DNA from: Plasmodium coatneyi
Taxonomy: Eukaryota > Apicomplexa > Aconoidasida > Haemosporida > Plasmodiidae
DNA: 64,000 nucleotides
Assembly: GCF_001680005.1 (NCBI RefSeq)
Contig: NC_033561.1
Coordinates: 186,001 to 250,000, forward strand
Direction of reading: 5' to 3'
Position numbers and translations under genes: made by a program. Below, piece by piece: positions 33,701 to 46,370 of the stretch. Within the stretch, counting starts at the first letter, position 1, and each line of letters begins with the position of its first letter. Below the pieces are notes generated by a model. The model was not told the origin of the DNA and ran no database searches. It saw nothing but the letters and a program-made list of their open reading frames with translations.

Positions 33701-35015
33701 ATGGTCGTTGAGGAGGCAGAACTGACGGTTAACTTCATCCTTTAAAAATAAATAATCCAATTGTATGGATACATTACTTTACGTACAATATGGTAAGATA
33801 ACATACGGCCATGTAGAAACATATATATTCCGCCTATTAATTTTATAGCAGGAAAAGTTGAATCAATTACGTTCGCGAGAAGTATACGAAGGATTGGACC
33901 AACATCAGAAGGTACCATGTGCAGATTCGAATTACGCGGGAAATATAAGGTCCACATTAAGCTCAGATGGTGTAAATGAAACAACTGTTAGTGAAATCAT
34001 AAACACACTGTATCATGTAAGTAAAATAGATACAAATGATAAGGGCACAGAGAATCATGAATTCTTTTATTATTGGATGGGAGAAAAAGTTTCAGCATCT
34101 GTGGAAGATGGAAAATTCGCGAATACTATGAATAAATGTAAGGACATGATTGTACAATTAGACGATGATTTCAATTCCCTTTTCCCAACAAGCTATGGTA
34201 CTAGGGATGATTTCCAGAAGTTCAAAATAGTGATGGATTACGGAACAGACCAAGGTACAATGGGAGGACAATTGATGGGAGGGAATAAACAGTGTGATGC
34301 AACCTATCACGACTACCTACAACAAATAAAGGACGCCCATAAAACTGTACATACAAAATGTACAGGGAGAAGGCGGGAAGAATGGAAGGATTGGTGTCAG
34401 GTTTTTAAGCAGGTTTTCCATGACAATGGAAGTGAGGAGGAATTAAATTTAACCTGCACAAAAGTAGGTTCCATGGGAAACCAAAACACTGGTAGTCCAA
34501 GACCAGGTTCCACTGGAACTTGGAATCCTGGTTCTTCCGGTTCCGGTTCCACAGGAACCTGGAATCCAGGTTCATCTGGTACCGGTAGTACGGGAACTTG
34601 GAACCCAGGTTCTTCTGGTACCGGTTCTACAGGAATGTGGAATCCAGGTTCTTCCGGTCCAAGTAGTACAGGACACCAGTCTCCTGGTTCCTCTGGACCT
34701 GGTTCCACAGGAACTTGGAAACCTGGATCCTCTGGTTCCGAAGCTGATTCTAGTAGTGTCGTCCCTGGTGCTGTGTCGGGTGCATTAGCTGCAATAGGAT
34801 TACCAACAATTGCTGCTTTCCTTTTTTACAAGTACAAACCATTTTTTTTGAGGAAACATAATCATTCTGGGGGAGGAAGGAGCGGAAGCAGAAGAAAAAG
34901 ATCAATTAATCACCACGATTTGAATTCACCATTATCAGACGACGACGACGACGACACATTAACAACGGCATATTCATCCGAATATTTCCTTCCATATACA
35001 TCATCGTCTAGATAA
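33701..35015 (+). CDS. KIR: KIR-7: KIR with fused domain/tail exon and 14-residue Trp repeats
   Basis: KIR of about 397 residues in two exons: 33701-33727 (MVVEEAELT, donor GTTAAC) and 33849-35015. The domain/tail intron is missing: the membrane segment ALAAIGLPTIAAFLFYK runs directly into YKPFFLRKHNHSGGG. Other features are LRSREVYEGL (Arg replaces the usual Pro of LPS), FFYYWMGEKV, and between domain and membrane about six copies of a 14-residue unit GSTGTWNPGSSGTG (34500-34735). The tail has a basic SRRKRS stretch, a run of Asp, and ends EYFLPYTSSSR without the usual terminal motif; the purine-rich tract begins right after the stop. It is plus strand, unlike most neighbours. Confidence 0.9.
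34500..34735 (+). repeat. 42-nt coding minisatellite in KIR-7
   Basis: About six in-frame copies encoding GSTGTWNPGSSGTG variants. Codon-level differences between copies (TCC/TCT, GGT/GGA) show it is not a recent perfect expansion. Confidence 0.9.
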
Positions 35016-35019
35016 AGAA

Positions 35020-36437
35020 GGATGGGTTGTTAGGGTGGTAGGGTGGTAGGGTGGTAGGGTGGTAGGTGGGTTGTTAGGTGGTAGGCGTAAGCAATGCTTG
35101 AAGGAAGGATGGTCGTTAGAGGTCCAAAGAAGATTCTTAGGGTGGTGGTAGGTTTGTTGTTAGGTGGTTGGTGGAAGGAGGGGGGATCACTTCCTTTAGG
35201 GAGGGGTACACTCGAAGGGTGTATTAAAAAAAAAAAAAAAAAGAAGGTTTACATAAAAAAAAAGAAGGTTTAGGATTAAAAAAAAAGAAGGTTTAGGATT
35301 AAAAAAAAAGTAGGTTCAAAAAGAAAAAGAAGATTAAAGAAAAGGTGTAGAGAAGGAAGGAGCAAGAAAGAAGTTTAAAGAAAAAGTGTAAGGAAGGATG
35401 ATTTAAGGAAGAAAAAAAGAAGGAAAGGTGTAATGAAGGGAGGTGTGAAGAAGGAAGGTGTAATGAAGGAAGGTGTAAAGGAGGAAGGTGTGAAGAAGGA
35501 AGGTTTAAGGAAGAAGAAAAAGAGGGTTTAAGGGAGTGAAGAAGATGTAAAGAAGAAAAAAAGAAAAAGGTTTAAGGTGTAAAGGAGGAAGGTTGAAGGT
35601 GTAAGAAAGGAAGGTTTAAGGTATAAAGAAGAGAAGGTGAGAAAGAAGGAAGCTTTAAAAAGAGAAAGAAGGTTAAAAAAAGGTTTAACGAGAAGGAAGG
35701 TTTAAAAGGAAAAAGAAAATTTAAGAATTAAAAGGAGAATGTTTTAAGAAAAAAAAGAAAATGTGTAAAGAAGGAATGTTTAAGGAAGAAAAAAAAGAAA
35801 AAGAAAATTTTAGGTAAAAGAAGGAAGGTTTAAGGTGTAAAGAAATAAGGTATGAGGAACTAAGGCTCAAAAAAGGAAGGTTTAAGAAAGGAAGAAGAAG
35901 AAAAGGTGTAAAGAAGGAAGGTTGTTAAGGGAAGTGTGAAGAAGGGTATACTTAGGGGTGTTAGGGTCATAGGTAGGAAGGTATCTTTCTTTAGAGAGAA
36001 AAAAAAAAGAAAAAATAAAAAAAAAAAAAATTGAAGGAAGGGAGGAAGGTGTGCAGAGGGGTGTACTTAGTGGGGGGTTTAGGTAGTTCGAAGGTGGTAG
36101 ATCGAAGGGTGAGGGGTGTTATGGTCGAAGTAAGGTTGTAGGGCGTGGAAGGCTGTTAGGTGGGTGGTTGGTGGAAGGAAGGTAATTCCTATGGGAAGGA
36201 AGGTTGTTACGGGTATTATGGTTGAAGGAAGTTTGCTAGGTGTGGTAGGGAGGAAGGTCAATTACTTTAAGCAGAAAAAAAAAAAAAAAAAAAAAAATTC
36301 AAGAAAAGAAGAATGTTGGGGGAAGTGTGCAGAGGGGTGCAGGTATGCCTTTTAGGGTGAGGAGAAATATACTCTTTTTTTTTTTTAAAGAAGATAAAAT
36401 AAAAAAAGAAAAAAAAAAAAATATAAAACAAAGAAAA

Positions 36438-36468
<31 letters not shown>

Positions 36469-36800
36469 AGGGAGGAAAGTGTGCAGGGAGGTGCACATAG
36501 GGGTAGTATGTGGGTGGAAGGTGTAAAGAAGGAAGGTGGTGTTAGATTGTTATGGGGTGGAAGAATCATTCTTAGGGTGGAGGGAGGAAGGGAAGGTTGT
36601 TGGGGTGGTTCGTGGAAGGAAGGTACTTCCTTAGGGAAGGAATGTTGTTAGGGAAGGAATGTTGTTAGGGAAGGAATGTTGTTAGGGGTGTTGGGGGTGG
36701 TAGGTGGGTTGAAAGGGTCTTAGGGGTGAAAGGAAGGTTGCTTTCTCTTCCTTTAGGAGGAAGAAGAAGAAAAAAAAAAAAAAAAAAAAGAAGGAAAAAA
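35020..36800 (+). repeat. Purine-rich GGAAGG / TTAGGG-like repeat tract upstream of SICAvar-2
   Basis: About 1.8 kb with very little C on the + strand: GGTGGTAGGGTGG units, GGAAGGTTTAAGGTGTAAAG units, poly(A) runs and GGAATGTTGTTAGGG triplicates (about 36640-36690). It mirrors 7830-9500 in composition and in position relative to the SICAvar start; no gene. Confidence 0.75.
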
Positions 36801-36948
36801 AAAAAGTATTCTCAGAAGAAAAGGACATAAGGAATGAATGTATGTGTACCTTCTGTTATACACACATCTAGGTACTTAGTGAAATACTATTTTCCATTTC
36901 GTAAGTAACGATTCCATTTATTGAATAAATAGTGATAAAAAAAAAAAA

Positions 36949-39900
36949 ATGGCTCCACTGAAGACGAGTGAATATGAACAACATCCAAAGGAAGGAGATG
37001 ATGATCCGCCTCGTGCACGTCGTGCAAGTAGTGCAGAAGATGGAACAAACAATGAAACTAAAAGAGCTCCTCGACGTCGGAGGGGATTCACTGTAATTAC
37101 TATCGGCGGAGGCAAACCGGGAGTAAGAGTAATGCATGAAACAACTGAAGGGTATGGTTACCATTAATTATATATATATGTATATATGTACATGTATATA
37201 TATATATGGTTCAAAAAGTAGTTGTACGAAAGAAAAAGGAAAAAAGTGAGAGAGATAAAATACATTTTTTTTTTTTTTTTCCCCGTCCTTCTTATAGGCA
37301 AGGTAAAGATGGTGTACTTTTGGTATTCAATGGAAGGGGGACTTCCTCAACCACCTACCACAATCTTCAACCTACCATCACCACCACCACTACCATGAAG
37401 GGGGGTGGTTGGTGGGTTGTTATGGTGGTTGAGGTCCCCCTTCCACTGTACCACCATTTTACAATTCTTCCATTACCTTAGTACTACTTATTCCTATTTC
37501 CACTTTTGTTCCCCCTTTTATTACAGAAGTTACTTGTAAAAACAGTAAGTTACAGGAAAGCTTAAAGGATGTAATAGATAACTGGCATACGGAAAAGGAT
37601 ACGCAGACAGGAAATCGAGACTGGGTAAGGATTGTTACCGTTCATTATGATCGGAGGCAGCACAAATAGACAAAAAGAAATGTATATTATTGCAACGAAG
37701 AATGAATAAGGGTTCCGTGTAGGTATAAATTGTTTGTACATGTTCCATTTTTCCCCTTACTTGTAGAATCAAGTGTGGGAAGAAATCCTGCAAATGGTCG
37801 AGCCACTCTCTAAATACATATCAAAGCATAAAGAAAGTATGGAAAAAACCTATTGTAATGACCCTAAGAAAAAAGAAAGCACATGGACAGAGGCAGATAG
37901 GAACGCGTGTATGCTCATCACTGCAGGATTAAAACATATATACGAAATTAAAGAGGATCCAAGTCATAAGAGAGGAGGTCCAGATGGTAAGAAAAATAAC
38001 AGAACCTTCAGGGACACTGCGGCATGTATCATATTGAATGAACTCATAAGGAAATTGAAGGAGAAGGCTAATTCTTGTACGCAGAAGATAAGCATAGAGG
38101 AGGGAATAAAACAAGCCTTTGAAGCCAGTCCACAAATTAAGGCAACTGCATGTAAAGGTGATCCTGATTGCTTTGAGTGCAAACAACAGAATTATTCAGA
38201 CTGTAAAATGGGCAATGAACAAGTGAGGGTGAAGTTAAGGGGAAAGCTTGACAGTGATGCTAAAATAAATGAAGCACTGGAAGACATATATCCACCTTCC
38301 AACCCCACCTCCATTTCTGGAACAGGTTATACAAAGAAAAAACCCTAGAAGGACAACGGGGAACGGCGAATGGGAAACGGGGAGGAGAAGGAGAAGGGAA
38401 GGAACGAATACCAATGTATTCTTTCATCATCCTTCCACCCTACCACCCACCTAACAACGTTCCTTCCGCCAACCAGCCCTAACAACCCACCTACCACCTA
38501 ACAACACCTTCCTTCCTTACAGCCACTCTTACTGAATGGTTCACACGTTTTTCGAACAATGTGTCTGAACAGGACAACCAACAGTATGAAGAGCTCGGTG
38601 CTCTTTCTGCTTTGTGTGAGCACAATGAAGATGATGAGGATATTAAGAAATTAAACCTGAACAAATACGGTGAATTCTGTAATATTATGATGAAAAACAT
38701 AATGCTAGTTACAGGCGTTCCAAAGGAATATAAAAACAAAGGAGGACAAACGCCATGTCAGAAGAAAGTTAAGAATATTCCCTTATGTGATTTATTAAAA
38801 GTATGGATGTGGTATATGCACTGGTTCTGTGTTCCAAAGGAGGTCATAGAACATGCCATTAGGGGTGTGAAAGAAGTAAGGACGGAATTTATTAACAAAG
38901 GTGTGAACTATATGGAATGTTCTTATGATGTTGCATTTAAGATTCCTTACGGAGGCAAAAAGGATATGGGAAGTGAAGCGTACGACCTATTCGGCACAAG
39001 TACTTTGTATCATAAAATAGAAAAAGATACTAATAAAACTTGGTGCGAAAACAATAAATGGGAATATCGGATCCGTGTGCCGAAGGATTCAGTCAATGCA
39101 CGAGCGGATGAAGATGAGGACGACAGAGTTATCAGTAGTAATGACAACAAAAATAACGTGCATGTAATTATGGACAAAATTGAGGAAGGATTAGAACAGG
39201 AGGAAGGAGGGGGAGGAGGGATGTCTAAACCAGGTTCATCCAAACCATCAGAAGAACAACAACCCCAACCACCCGCATCCCTCGTCATTCCAGCTCGACC
39301 CCCTCCTCCACCACCACCAAGAAGACCATCCACACCACGGCAGGGACCCTCAGATGCTCCCTGTACTGATAGTGATCTATGTCAACGTGCACAATGTGTA
39401 ACAACACAATGGTTTAAGGACAGAAAAGGCGGAAGTTCAGCACAAAACTGGGTAAGGGACATCAATAATCACTACAGTCGAAATAATTTCAATGGTTCAT
39501 GTACCTTATATATATAACATGGAAAGGACGATCATAATCCATACACACAATTTAAAATGTGTATATATATGTTCCATTTTTCATCTTTTTTTTTTTTTTT
39601 TCTTTTTGCCTTACCCAGTGTGCATATTGGGAGAAGGATGACGTCGGAGGAGTATTAAAAAAATTGTCTGAAGCTATGAAGAATGAAAGCACTCCTGACG
39701 ACAATCTGTGTGAAGACATAGGACAGACATCTAGTGGAACGGAGGATTCCAACAAAAAAGCATGTCAATATATTACTAGAGGGTTAAGAAGTATATATAA
39801 TTTTAAGGAACGTGGGACTTGGAGTGGGAACGATGCTGACAAAAAAAAGAAGAACACCCAACAATTTGATCGAACTATGGGATGCATCTTCTTAAACTTA

Positions 39901-41644
39901 TATGCCGATACGTTGGAGAACAAGGATCCATGTAACCCTAAGACAGGCGTCGATTATGCTTTTAATAACAATGATAAAATTAAGAAAGGAACTCTATGTG
40001 AAAGTGATAATAATTGTGTTACTTGCACAAGGGATAAAAGTTATGAACATTGCACACTGAACGTGAGAAGTTCCCTATGGACAACAGATGGAACAGGTGG
40101 AAAATGCAACAAAAACGGAAATAATATGAAGGGAGACATGGATGGAATGCTCGAAGGGAATGTCAAAATAAAAGAAACTCAAAATGAAATATGTCAGACC
40201 ACTCCACCACCGAAGGCAAAGGAAGAAGCACCAGCTGCTCCAACAGCTGCCGAAGCAGAAAGGAAAGAACCAGGTAAGGGGAAAAAAAATACGAACAGTT
40301 GCTCAACAATTGTTCACCCCTAACAACCTTCCTTCCACCCCTCATGTCCACCCCTGGTGTGTGAGCACACATCATATTTTATTTACATAATAGGTCCTGA
40401 GAACACATTAAAAAAAAAAAAAAAAAAAATCTTCCTCTTCCTTCCATACTCCTTCTACTTACTCTTTCCCTTTTGCAGCAGAAGAAGATGTACCCACAGA
40501 AGAAGCACCAACTGGTCCTACTGTTCCTGAAGGTCGTGGTCAGAGTCTGGGTGGAGGTGGTCGAGGCAGGAGTTCAATTACAGTAACACCCAAGGCTGAA
40601 CCACTTGTTAGCAAGATGGACCACCCCGTGCTTCCATACCTCCCTCTTCCTCCTGCCGTGCTTGGTATTTCTATCATGAGTTATTTACTTTGGAAGGTAA
40701 GAAAAAAAAAGCAAAAAAAATTTAATATTAGAAGAAAAAAAAATAAAACAAAATAAATAAAAATAGAAAAAAAAAAAGGTGTATTAAAAAAAAAAAAAAA
40801 AAAAAAGAAGGAAAGAATAAGTGGCTGTAAATTTTCGCATTTAAGGGGTGTGTGTGTAGGATTTCGGAATTTAGGGGTCCGTCTATGGGATTTCGGAATT
40901 TAGGGGTGTGTCTATGGGATTTCGCATTTTAGGGGTTAGTATGTGTAGGATTTCGTATTTTAGGGGTGTGTATGTGTAGGATTTCGCATTTTAGGGTGTG
41001 TTTGTGTAGGATTTAGCATTTTAGGGGTGTCTGTAGGAATTCGCATTTTAGGGGTGTATGTGTAGGACGTTTTAGCATTTAGGGTCTGAAGTAGTAATTA
41101 CTGTTGCGTCAACAAACTTTTCGCACTCCTATTAAAGAAACATTTTTCTCCCTTTTTTTTTTTTTTTGTTCAGTACTTTGGAATGCTTCGTAAGACAAGA
41201 AAGCGTTACAGAAGGGCTCCTAAAGCTCTTGGTCCCTCCTTAGAACAGCAGGTTGTTGACCATGTGGACGAGCAGGCAGATGGTCCACATGATTATTACA
41301 TTGTAAAGAAACGCAAACCTCGTTCTACGCCTATAAAAAGGAAGAAAAAACGGGTTCCTGGTCGTCGCCATACTGGTCATCGTGGTGTACGTCGCCGCAT
41401 GATTATTGATATTCATTTAGAAATCTTAGACGAATGTCAAAAAGGGGACCTGCATTTGAGGAAGGAAGACTTTTTTGAAATTTTGGTTAAAGAATTTATG
41501 GGAAGCGAATTTATAAAAGAAAAAAAGGTTCCATGTTCAGATTTCAGGTTTGGGCAGGAAGACTTTGTTCCTATGGAAGGGGTCCTTATGGAACATGTTC
41601 CAAGTTTAGATTCCGGGTTTAGGGAAGGAAGACTTTGTTCCTAA
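36949..41644 (+). CDS. SICAvar: SICAvar-2: multi-exon SICA antigen
   Basis: About 1,050 residues or slightly more. Exons: 36949-37151 (MAPLKTSEYEQ), an unresolved exon 2 beginning 37298 (GQGKDG), 37527-37624 (VTCKNSKLQESL), 37767-38325, 38523-39451, 39619-40273, 40479-40696, 41174-41644. Splice phases agree from exon 3 onward. Exons 3-4 form one Cys-rich SICA beta-type domain (ACMLITAGLKHIYEIKED). Exon 5 matches the SICAvar-1 ectodomain (TLTEWFTRF, MMKNIMLVTG) and ends with a Cys-rich start (CQRAQCVTTQWFKDR) that continues into exon 6, a second beta-type domain (ACQYITRGLRSIYNFKE). Exon 7 holds the membrane segment LPYLPLPPAVLGISIMSYLL; exon 8 is the cytoplasmic SICA C-terminal domain. Exon 2 is interrupted by an inverted repeat, and its joining to exon 3 is uncertain. 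Confidence 0.88.
37331..37445. repeat. Inverted repeat (hairpin) at SICAvar-2 exon 2
   Basis: Left arm 37331-37355 (TGGAAGGGGGAC, TTC, CTCAACCACC) pairs with right arm 37424-37445 (GGTGGTTGAGGTCCCCCTTCCA), leaving a loop of about 68 nt that is itself CCACCA-rich against GGTGGTTGG-rich. It lies where SICAvar-1 has its second exon. Confidence 0.8.
40840..41085 (+). repeat. Tandem repeat in the last SICAvar-2 intron
   Basis: Seven or so copies of a 30-40 nt unit with GGATTTCGCATTTTAGGGGT followed by GTGTATGTGTA. Same position and consensus as in SICAvar-1, with GGCAT replaced by CGCAT. Confidence 0.8.
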
Positions 41645-41744
41645 GGAACAGGTTCCAAGTTCAGATTCCGGGTTTAGGGACGGAAGACTTTGTTCCTAAG
41701 GAACAGGTTCCTAGTTTAGATTTCGGGTTTTTGGGTGTAGTAAA

Positions 41745-41930
41745 TATTTTTGACTTTTTTTTTTTTTTTGTGTATTGCATGAAATGCTCACTTTGATGTG
41801 TGATCAATATGATCCGCGATAAAAAAAATTTTCCCGACTTTATTTTAATTTGTTTGGTGAATTTCTTCTTTATTGATAAATTAAAATATGTTGATTAAAT
41901 TTTTTTTTTGTTATATGTTTTTGCAATTGT
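41745..41930 (+). promoter_or_regulatory. SICAvar 3'-UTR-type module (second copy)
   Basis: After the SICAvar-2 stop, GTTCCAAGTTCAGATTCCGG units continue for about 90 nt in a non-coding frame. The poly(T), GTGTATTGCATGAAATG, ATTTGTTTGGTGAATTTC and GTTGATTAAATTTTT blocks of the shared 3' module follow. Further on (about 41995-42060) a CCCTTTCTGGGAGCATTCTT block is also shared with SICAvar-1. Confidence 0.6.
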
Positions 41931-42296
41931 AATTTGTTTTATTTTCAAAAATTTTTTTTTTCTTTTTTACACATAAATATTCTTTCTGAATAGGTCAGCA
42001 CCTTTTTCCGCGACCCTTTCTGGGAGCATTCTTTCCTTATGTGCTTATGCAAACTTACAAATAGAAGGAAGAAAAGAAAGAAAAATAAAGAAAATAATGA
42101 AGGAAAAAAAGGACAAAGTAGAAAAAGAAGGAAAAAAAAGAAGGATGGAAGAAAGAAAAGGAATGGAGGAAAAAAGAATGGTCATTTTCCTTCTTTCCTT
42201 TACACACTGTATATATAAACTGTGTGCGCTAATTTATGCTTCCTCCAGGAAGGAAACATTACATTCGAAATGTGTTACATCACATACGATGTAACG

Positions 42297-44639
42297 TTAC
42301 ATCCGACTGTAACCTACATTGTTGCGGTGACTCGGTCCATTATTTGTTCTTCCTCTGGATTGTCTTGTGTGCGCCATAGAGCGTACTGTGGAATTTTCTG
42401 CTGTTGTGGAGTCACCTATTGTTGAATTCTCTGTTGAATATTCAGTGAAAGTATCTTGTGCGGACACATCAAAGTTCTGTCCACTTGATCTTCTCTTCCT
42501 TCTTCCGCTCCTTCCATATCCAGTAGAGTGGTTACCAAACAAAGAAGACCATGGTTTATACTGAAGGGAAGGAAGGTTTTTAGGGTGGGGGAAAGAAGGT
42601 TATTAGGGGTGGTAGGGTGGTAGGTGGGTTGTTAGGTCGTTGGAGGAAGGAAGGGTTGTTATGTGGTAGATGGGTCGAACGAAAGTTGTTAAGGTTGTTA
42701 GAGGGAAGGTTGTTAGGTCATAAGTTGGTAGGTGGAAGGAAGTGTTGTTACGTGGGTTGTTAGGTGGGTTGTTAGGGTGGTGGTCGGGTGCAAGGAAGGT
42801 TGTGTTAGGAGTGGTAGGATGGAAGGAACGTTGTGTTAGGAGTGGTAGGATGGAAGGAACGTTGTGTTAGGAGTGGTAGGATGGAAGGAACGTTGTTAGG
42901 GGTGGAAGGAATGTTGTATTAGGAGTGGTAGGTGGAAGGTTGTTAGGGGTGTTTCGTGGAAGTAAGCTTGTTAGGGTGGTGGAAGGAATGGTTGTTAGGT
43001 GGTAGGTGGGTGGAAGGGTGGTTGTCCTAAGTGGGTGTTTGGCGGAAGGAAGGTTGTGTTAGGGGTGAAAGAGCTTATGTTAAGGGAAGTGTGCAAGGGG
43101 GTACAGATTTGGATGTTAGGGTTAAAGATGGTAGGTGTTAGATGGTTGGAGTGGGAGGTAATATGTGTGAAGGAATGAGAATGAAGGAAAGGGAGTGAAG
43201 AGAAAGGTGTGGAAGGAATGAGAGTGAAGGAAGGGGTGTGAAGGAAGTGTCTAAGAACGAGAAAGGGAAGGAAGGAAAGTGGAAGGAAAGGGAAGTGGAT
43301 CAGAAAGTGGAAGGAATGAGGAAAGAAGGAAGAAAAGGAGTGTCTAAGGAGGAAGAAAGGAAAGGAGGTGATATAAGTAAGGGAAGGAGGTCTTTGGAGG
43401 AAAGGAAAGGGAGGTATTTTGCTGAAGGGGGAAAGTTTTTTAGGGGTGGCTCGTGGAAGGAAGATTGTTAGGGTTCGAAGGAAGGTTGTTAGGTGTGGTT
43501 GGTGGAGAGAAATTTGTCTTAGGTTGTTGGTGGTGGAGAGAAATTTGTCTTAGGTTGTTGGTGGTGGAGGGAAGTTGTTAGGGGTGGAACGAAGTTTGTT
43601 AGGTGTTGAAAGAAGGTTGTTAGGGGTAGAAATACTATTATTATCTTATTTCGCTCTTTAGTGGTATATTATTACCTTATATAAGAGGAATGGTGCACCT
43701 ATTGTTGCTAAGGTGCCAAGGATGGAAGAGATGGAAGACGTTGTAGTAGCAGAACGAACGGCTTCTTCTTTTGCTAAGGATGCGGCTTTTTCTTCAGACA
43801 CTATTCTTTGCTTTGCAGTTGTTAATTGAGATTGCAATTCACATTTTTCTTTTGACATTGTAGCTGTATTACAATGCACATCGTATTTATTGTTAAATTC
43901 GGTACAATAATCGCCACATTTATTTTGGTCTTGGTTGCAGTAGTTACGTACTGCCTTGCATGCTGAGGAAATTTGCCCTAAGTAAGTGGACCACTTCCCT
44001 TCACATCCCTCCTTGATGTCCAGTATGTTATCCTTTACGTCCTTATAGTCATGGTAGTAGTCGAATACTTCTTTCATTTGGGGGAGAAGTGTTTCGTTAA
44101 TATTGTCGTATTTAATTCTACATTTTTCCAAATGATCATCTCCTTTGAGCGTAGAGTGAATTGCAATCAGAAGTTCTGAAAATCTATGATTATTCTTCAA
44201 ATCATCCCAATATTTATCTCCTAACCAGTAATAAAAGAAGAGACAAGGTTCTTTATTTTCGTAAATTGATTGCTCATTCTGTGTAGATGCGTAACAGTAG
44301 GTCTTCGCGATTTTCTTTGCATCATCAATAATTTTTATACAATCCTTGAATTTACTGTTTAATTCAGTCTTTAACTGTTCAGGCTTGGCACGAGTGCCGT
44401 TACAGTCGTTCCCATTATCCTGATCAAATTTATCATAGTAATTAGTTTTGGAAGGTAAATTATCCAACTCGGGCCGCTACGAATATAATTAATATAATAT
44501 ATATATATATATATGTACACTCCTTATATTCATTATATTATGTATAGAATATCATGTAAAAAAGAAGTTTTGTATGTGTATATGTGCATGTATCCTCACA
44601 TGGAAGGAAACATATAATAATCTCTATTACTTTTGTCAT
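42297..44639 (-). CDS. KIR: KIR-8: KIR variant antigen with a 1.1-kb repeat intron
   Basis: KIR of about 357 residues. Exons (minus): 44631-44639 (MTK, tentative), 43676-44476, 42297-42560, phase 0. The domain exon begins RPELDNLPSKTNYYDKF and contains CLFFYYWLGDKYWDDL, a spaced Cys pattern, the helix TAKQRIVSEEKAASLAKEEAV, and the membrane segment ILGTLATIGAPFLLYK. The tail starts YKPWSSLFGN, is basic (GRRKRRS) then EYSTENSTIGDSTT, and ends NVGYSRM. Closest relative in the window: KIR-3 (same EEKAASLAKEEAV helix and SSISSI). Intron 2 (42561-43675) is long and filled with GGAAGGTTGTTAGG repeats. Confidence 0.9.
42570..43640 (+). repeat. Purine-rich repeats inside KIR-8 intron 2
   Basis: GGAAGGTTGTTAGGGGTGG, a perfect-looking triplicate containing GGAGTGGTAGGATGGAAGGA (about 42805-42895), and GAAAGGAAGGAAGTG units. 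On the transcribed strand of KIR-8 this is a pyrimidine-rich intron. Confidence 0.75.
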
Positions 44640-46370
44640 TGTTAAGATGTATGTGTGTATATATTTTTCCTTGTATATATGTAATATGAATTTTATATGT
44701 TAATAAATTGTGTTGTTGTTCATATAAGTACATCCAGTATAGGGGAATTGTTGTATGCAAAAATTTTTGCCTGTTTTATGATTTTGAGTGTAAGGGTGAT
44801 TGTGGAATTTTCACTTCCTGTTTCTTCCTTTTTCTTCAATAATAATATATATTCCTTAATTCTTCAAAAAAAAAGATAACACACATTATTCACATATGTA
44901 TAAAATTATTATATGAATATAATTAAAACAAATTCAAAATGAGCACGCAAAGGAAGTACACAGGAAATGAACAAAATAGAAGGAAGGAAGAAGGAAGGGG
45001 TGTGGAAGGAAGAGTGGGAGGGAGTAATTAACATAATTCACCTCCCTCATATCTGCCCCATACACTTGTTGTGCTATTAATAATATATTTTTCACGTGAC
45101 CGTTTAGAACATGTATGTTATTACATTACACGTTCCTTTTTTTATTGCGCACATAATAACACTTCCTGCAGTACATCCCTATTCTTTTCTTCCTCCTTTC
45201 AGATTATTTAGTAGTAATCATTCCCTGTTCTTATTTTTTCTATCCAGAGAAGTGTACATTAATAATAAATTCATTTATTCATATTAGAAATGTGCGTACT
45301 TTATATACCATTTGATCATTTTCTCCCCTTCTCTTCTTTTTTATTTAACATTATACTTCATACATATTAATGTGCCCGTTCTCCTTTCTTCCTTTTGGTA
45401 TTGCATGAAATGTATGTGATGTAGTAGCAATGTAAGAAATATGCATAGAAATAAATGGTGATCAGAGTACTTTTATATTATTATTACAGTTTTACATTCT
45501 GTACTGTTAAATTACACAGAACTGCTTTTATTTTTATGTACATAATTATAATATGTGCCCCTGCATTATTATTATACGTTATTGTGTATAGGAAGGAATT
45601 CGTCACAGAATATTTAACGTAAGGAAGTAGAATTCATAATCACATTGAGCAAAAAAATAATGTGTTTTATACACATATAACATAATGAACTTCTCAATAC
45701 AACCCACCTACCACCCACAGACACTCCCCCTCTTTTTGAGTATAAAATAAGAAGTATTGCACAGTGTGTAGTCCAGTAGCAAAAACTATATCATTCTTTG
45801 GGGAGTATGTACCATACTTTACTATTACAGTTTAAGTGTATGTTATGTAAAATATTTCCATATTCGTTAGGTATTAACTTTATATTATATTTCCCCTAAG
45901 AAGGTGGTAGTGTGTGTGTGTGTACACTTATACATATATGGACAATCATATGGGAAGAATTACCTAAGGCATACACCAACTTGCAGTTCAGGAACATACC
46001 ATGGGAGTATTTTCTATCCATAAATGTGTGCAAAATTTATGTATAATGATAATATATTTGTTCCTCCTTTATATATGAAAGTACTGTAAGTTATTATAAC
46101 TTGGAGGGAGAACATACATTTATGAACATTGAACGTGTTATGCACAATGACAATATTTGTTCCTCCATATATATGAAGGTGCTCCATGTTATTATTGTTT
46201 TGTGCAGGGGAGGAATGGACATTATATTCATCCAACATTGTATGTTATTTATAATCTTCGCGGTTGTCATTGTACGTTATTTATAATTTTTGGACGAACA
46301 TTACCTTCCCTTTCCAGATGTTACATCACATATACGATGTGACCTTACATGCGACATTATATGCGATGTT
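44640..46370. other. Gene-free region with a duplicated KIR 3' flank segment
   Basis: 44640-46000 is AT-rich with no gene. From about 46050 to 46210 a 90-100 nt segment (TTGTTCCTCC, TATATATGAAAGTACTG, GGAGGGAGAACAT) is repeated imperfectly. It lies just downstream of the KIR-9 tail. Confidence 0.5.

Noticed and set aside
33143..33760. 205-codon minus-strand ORF rich in Phe, Leu and Ser
   Set aside because: Comes from GGAAGGAA and poly(A) tracts read on the other strand; overlaps the KIR-7 first exon and its promoter.
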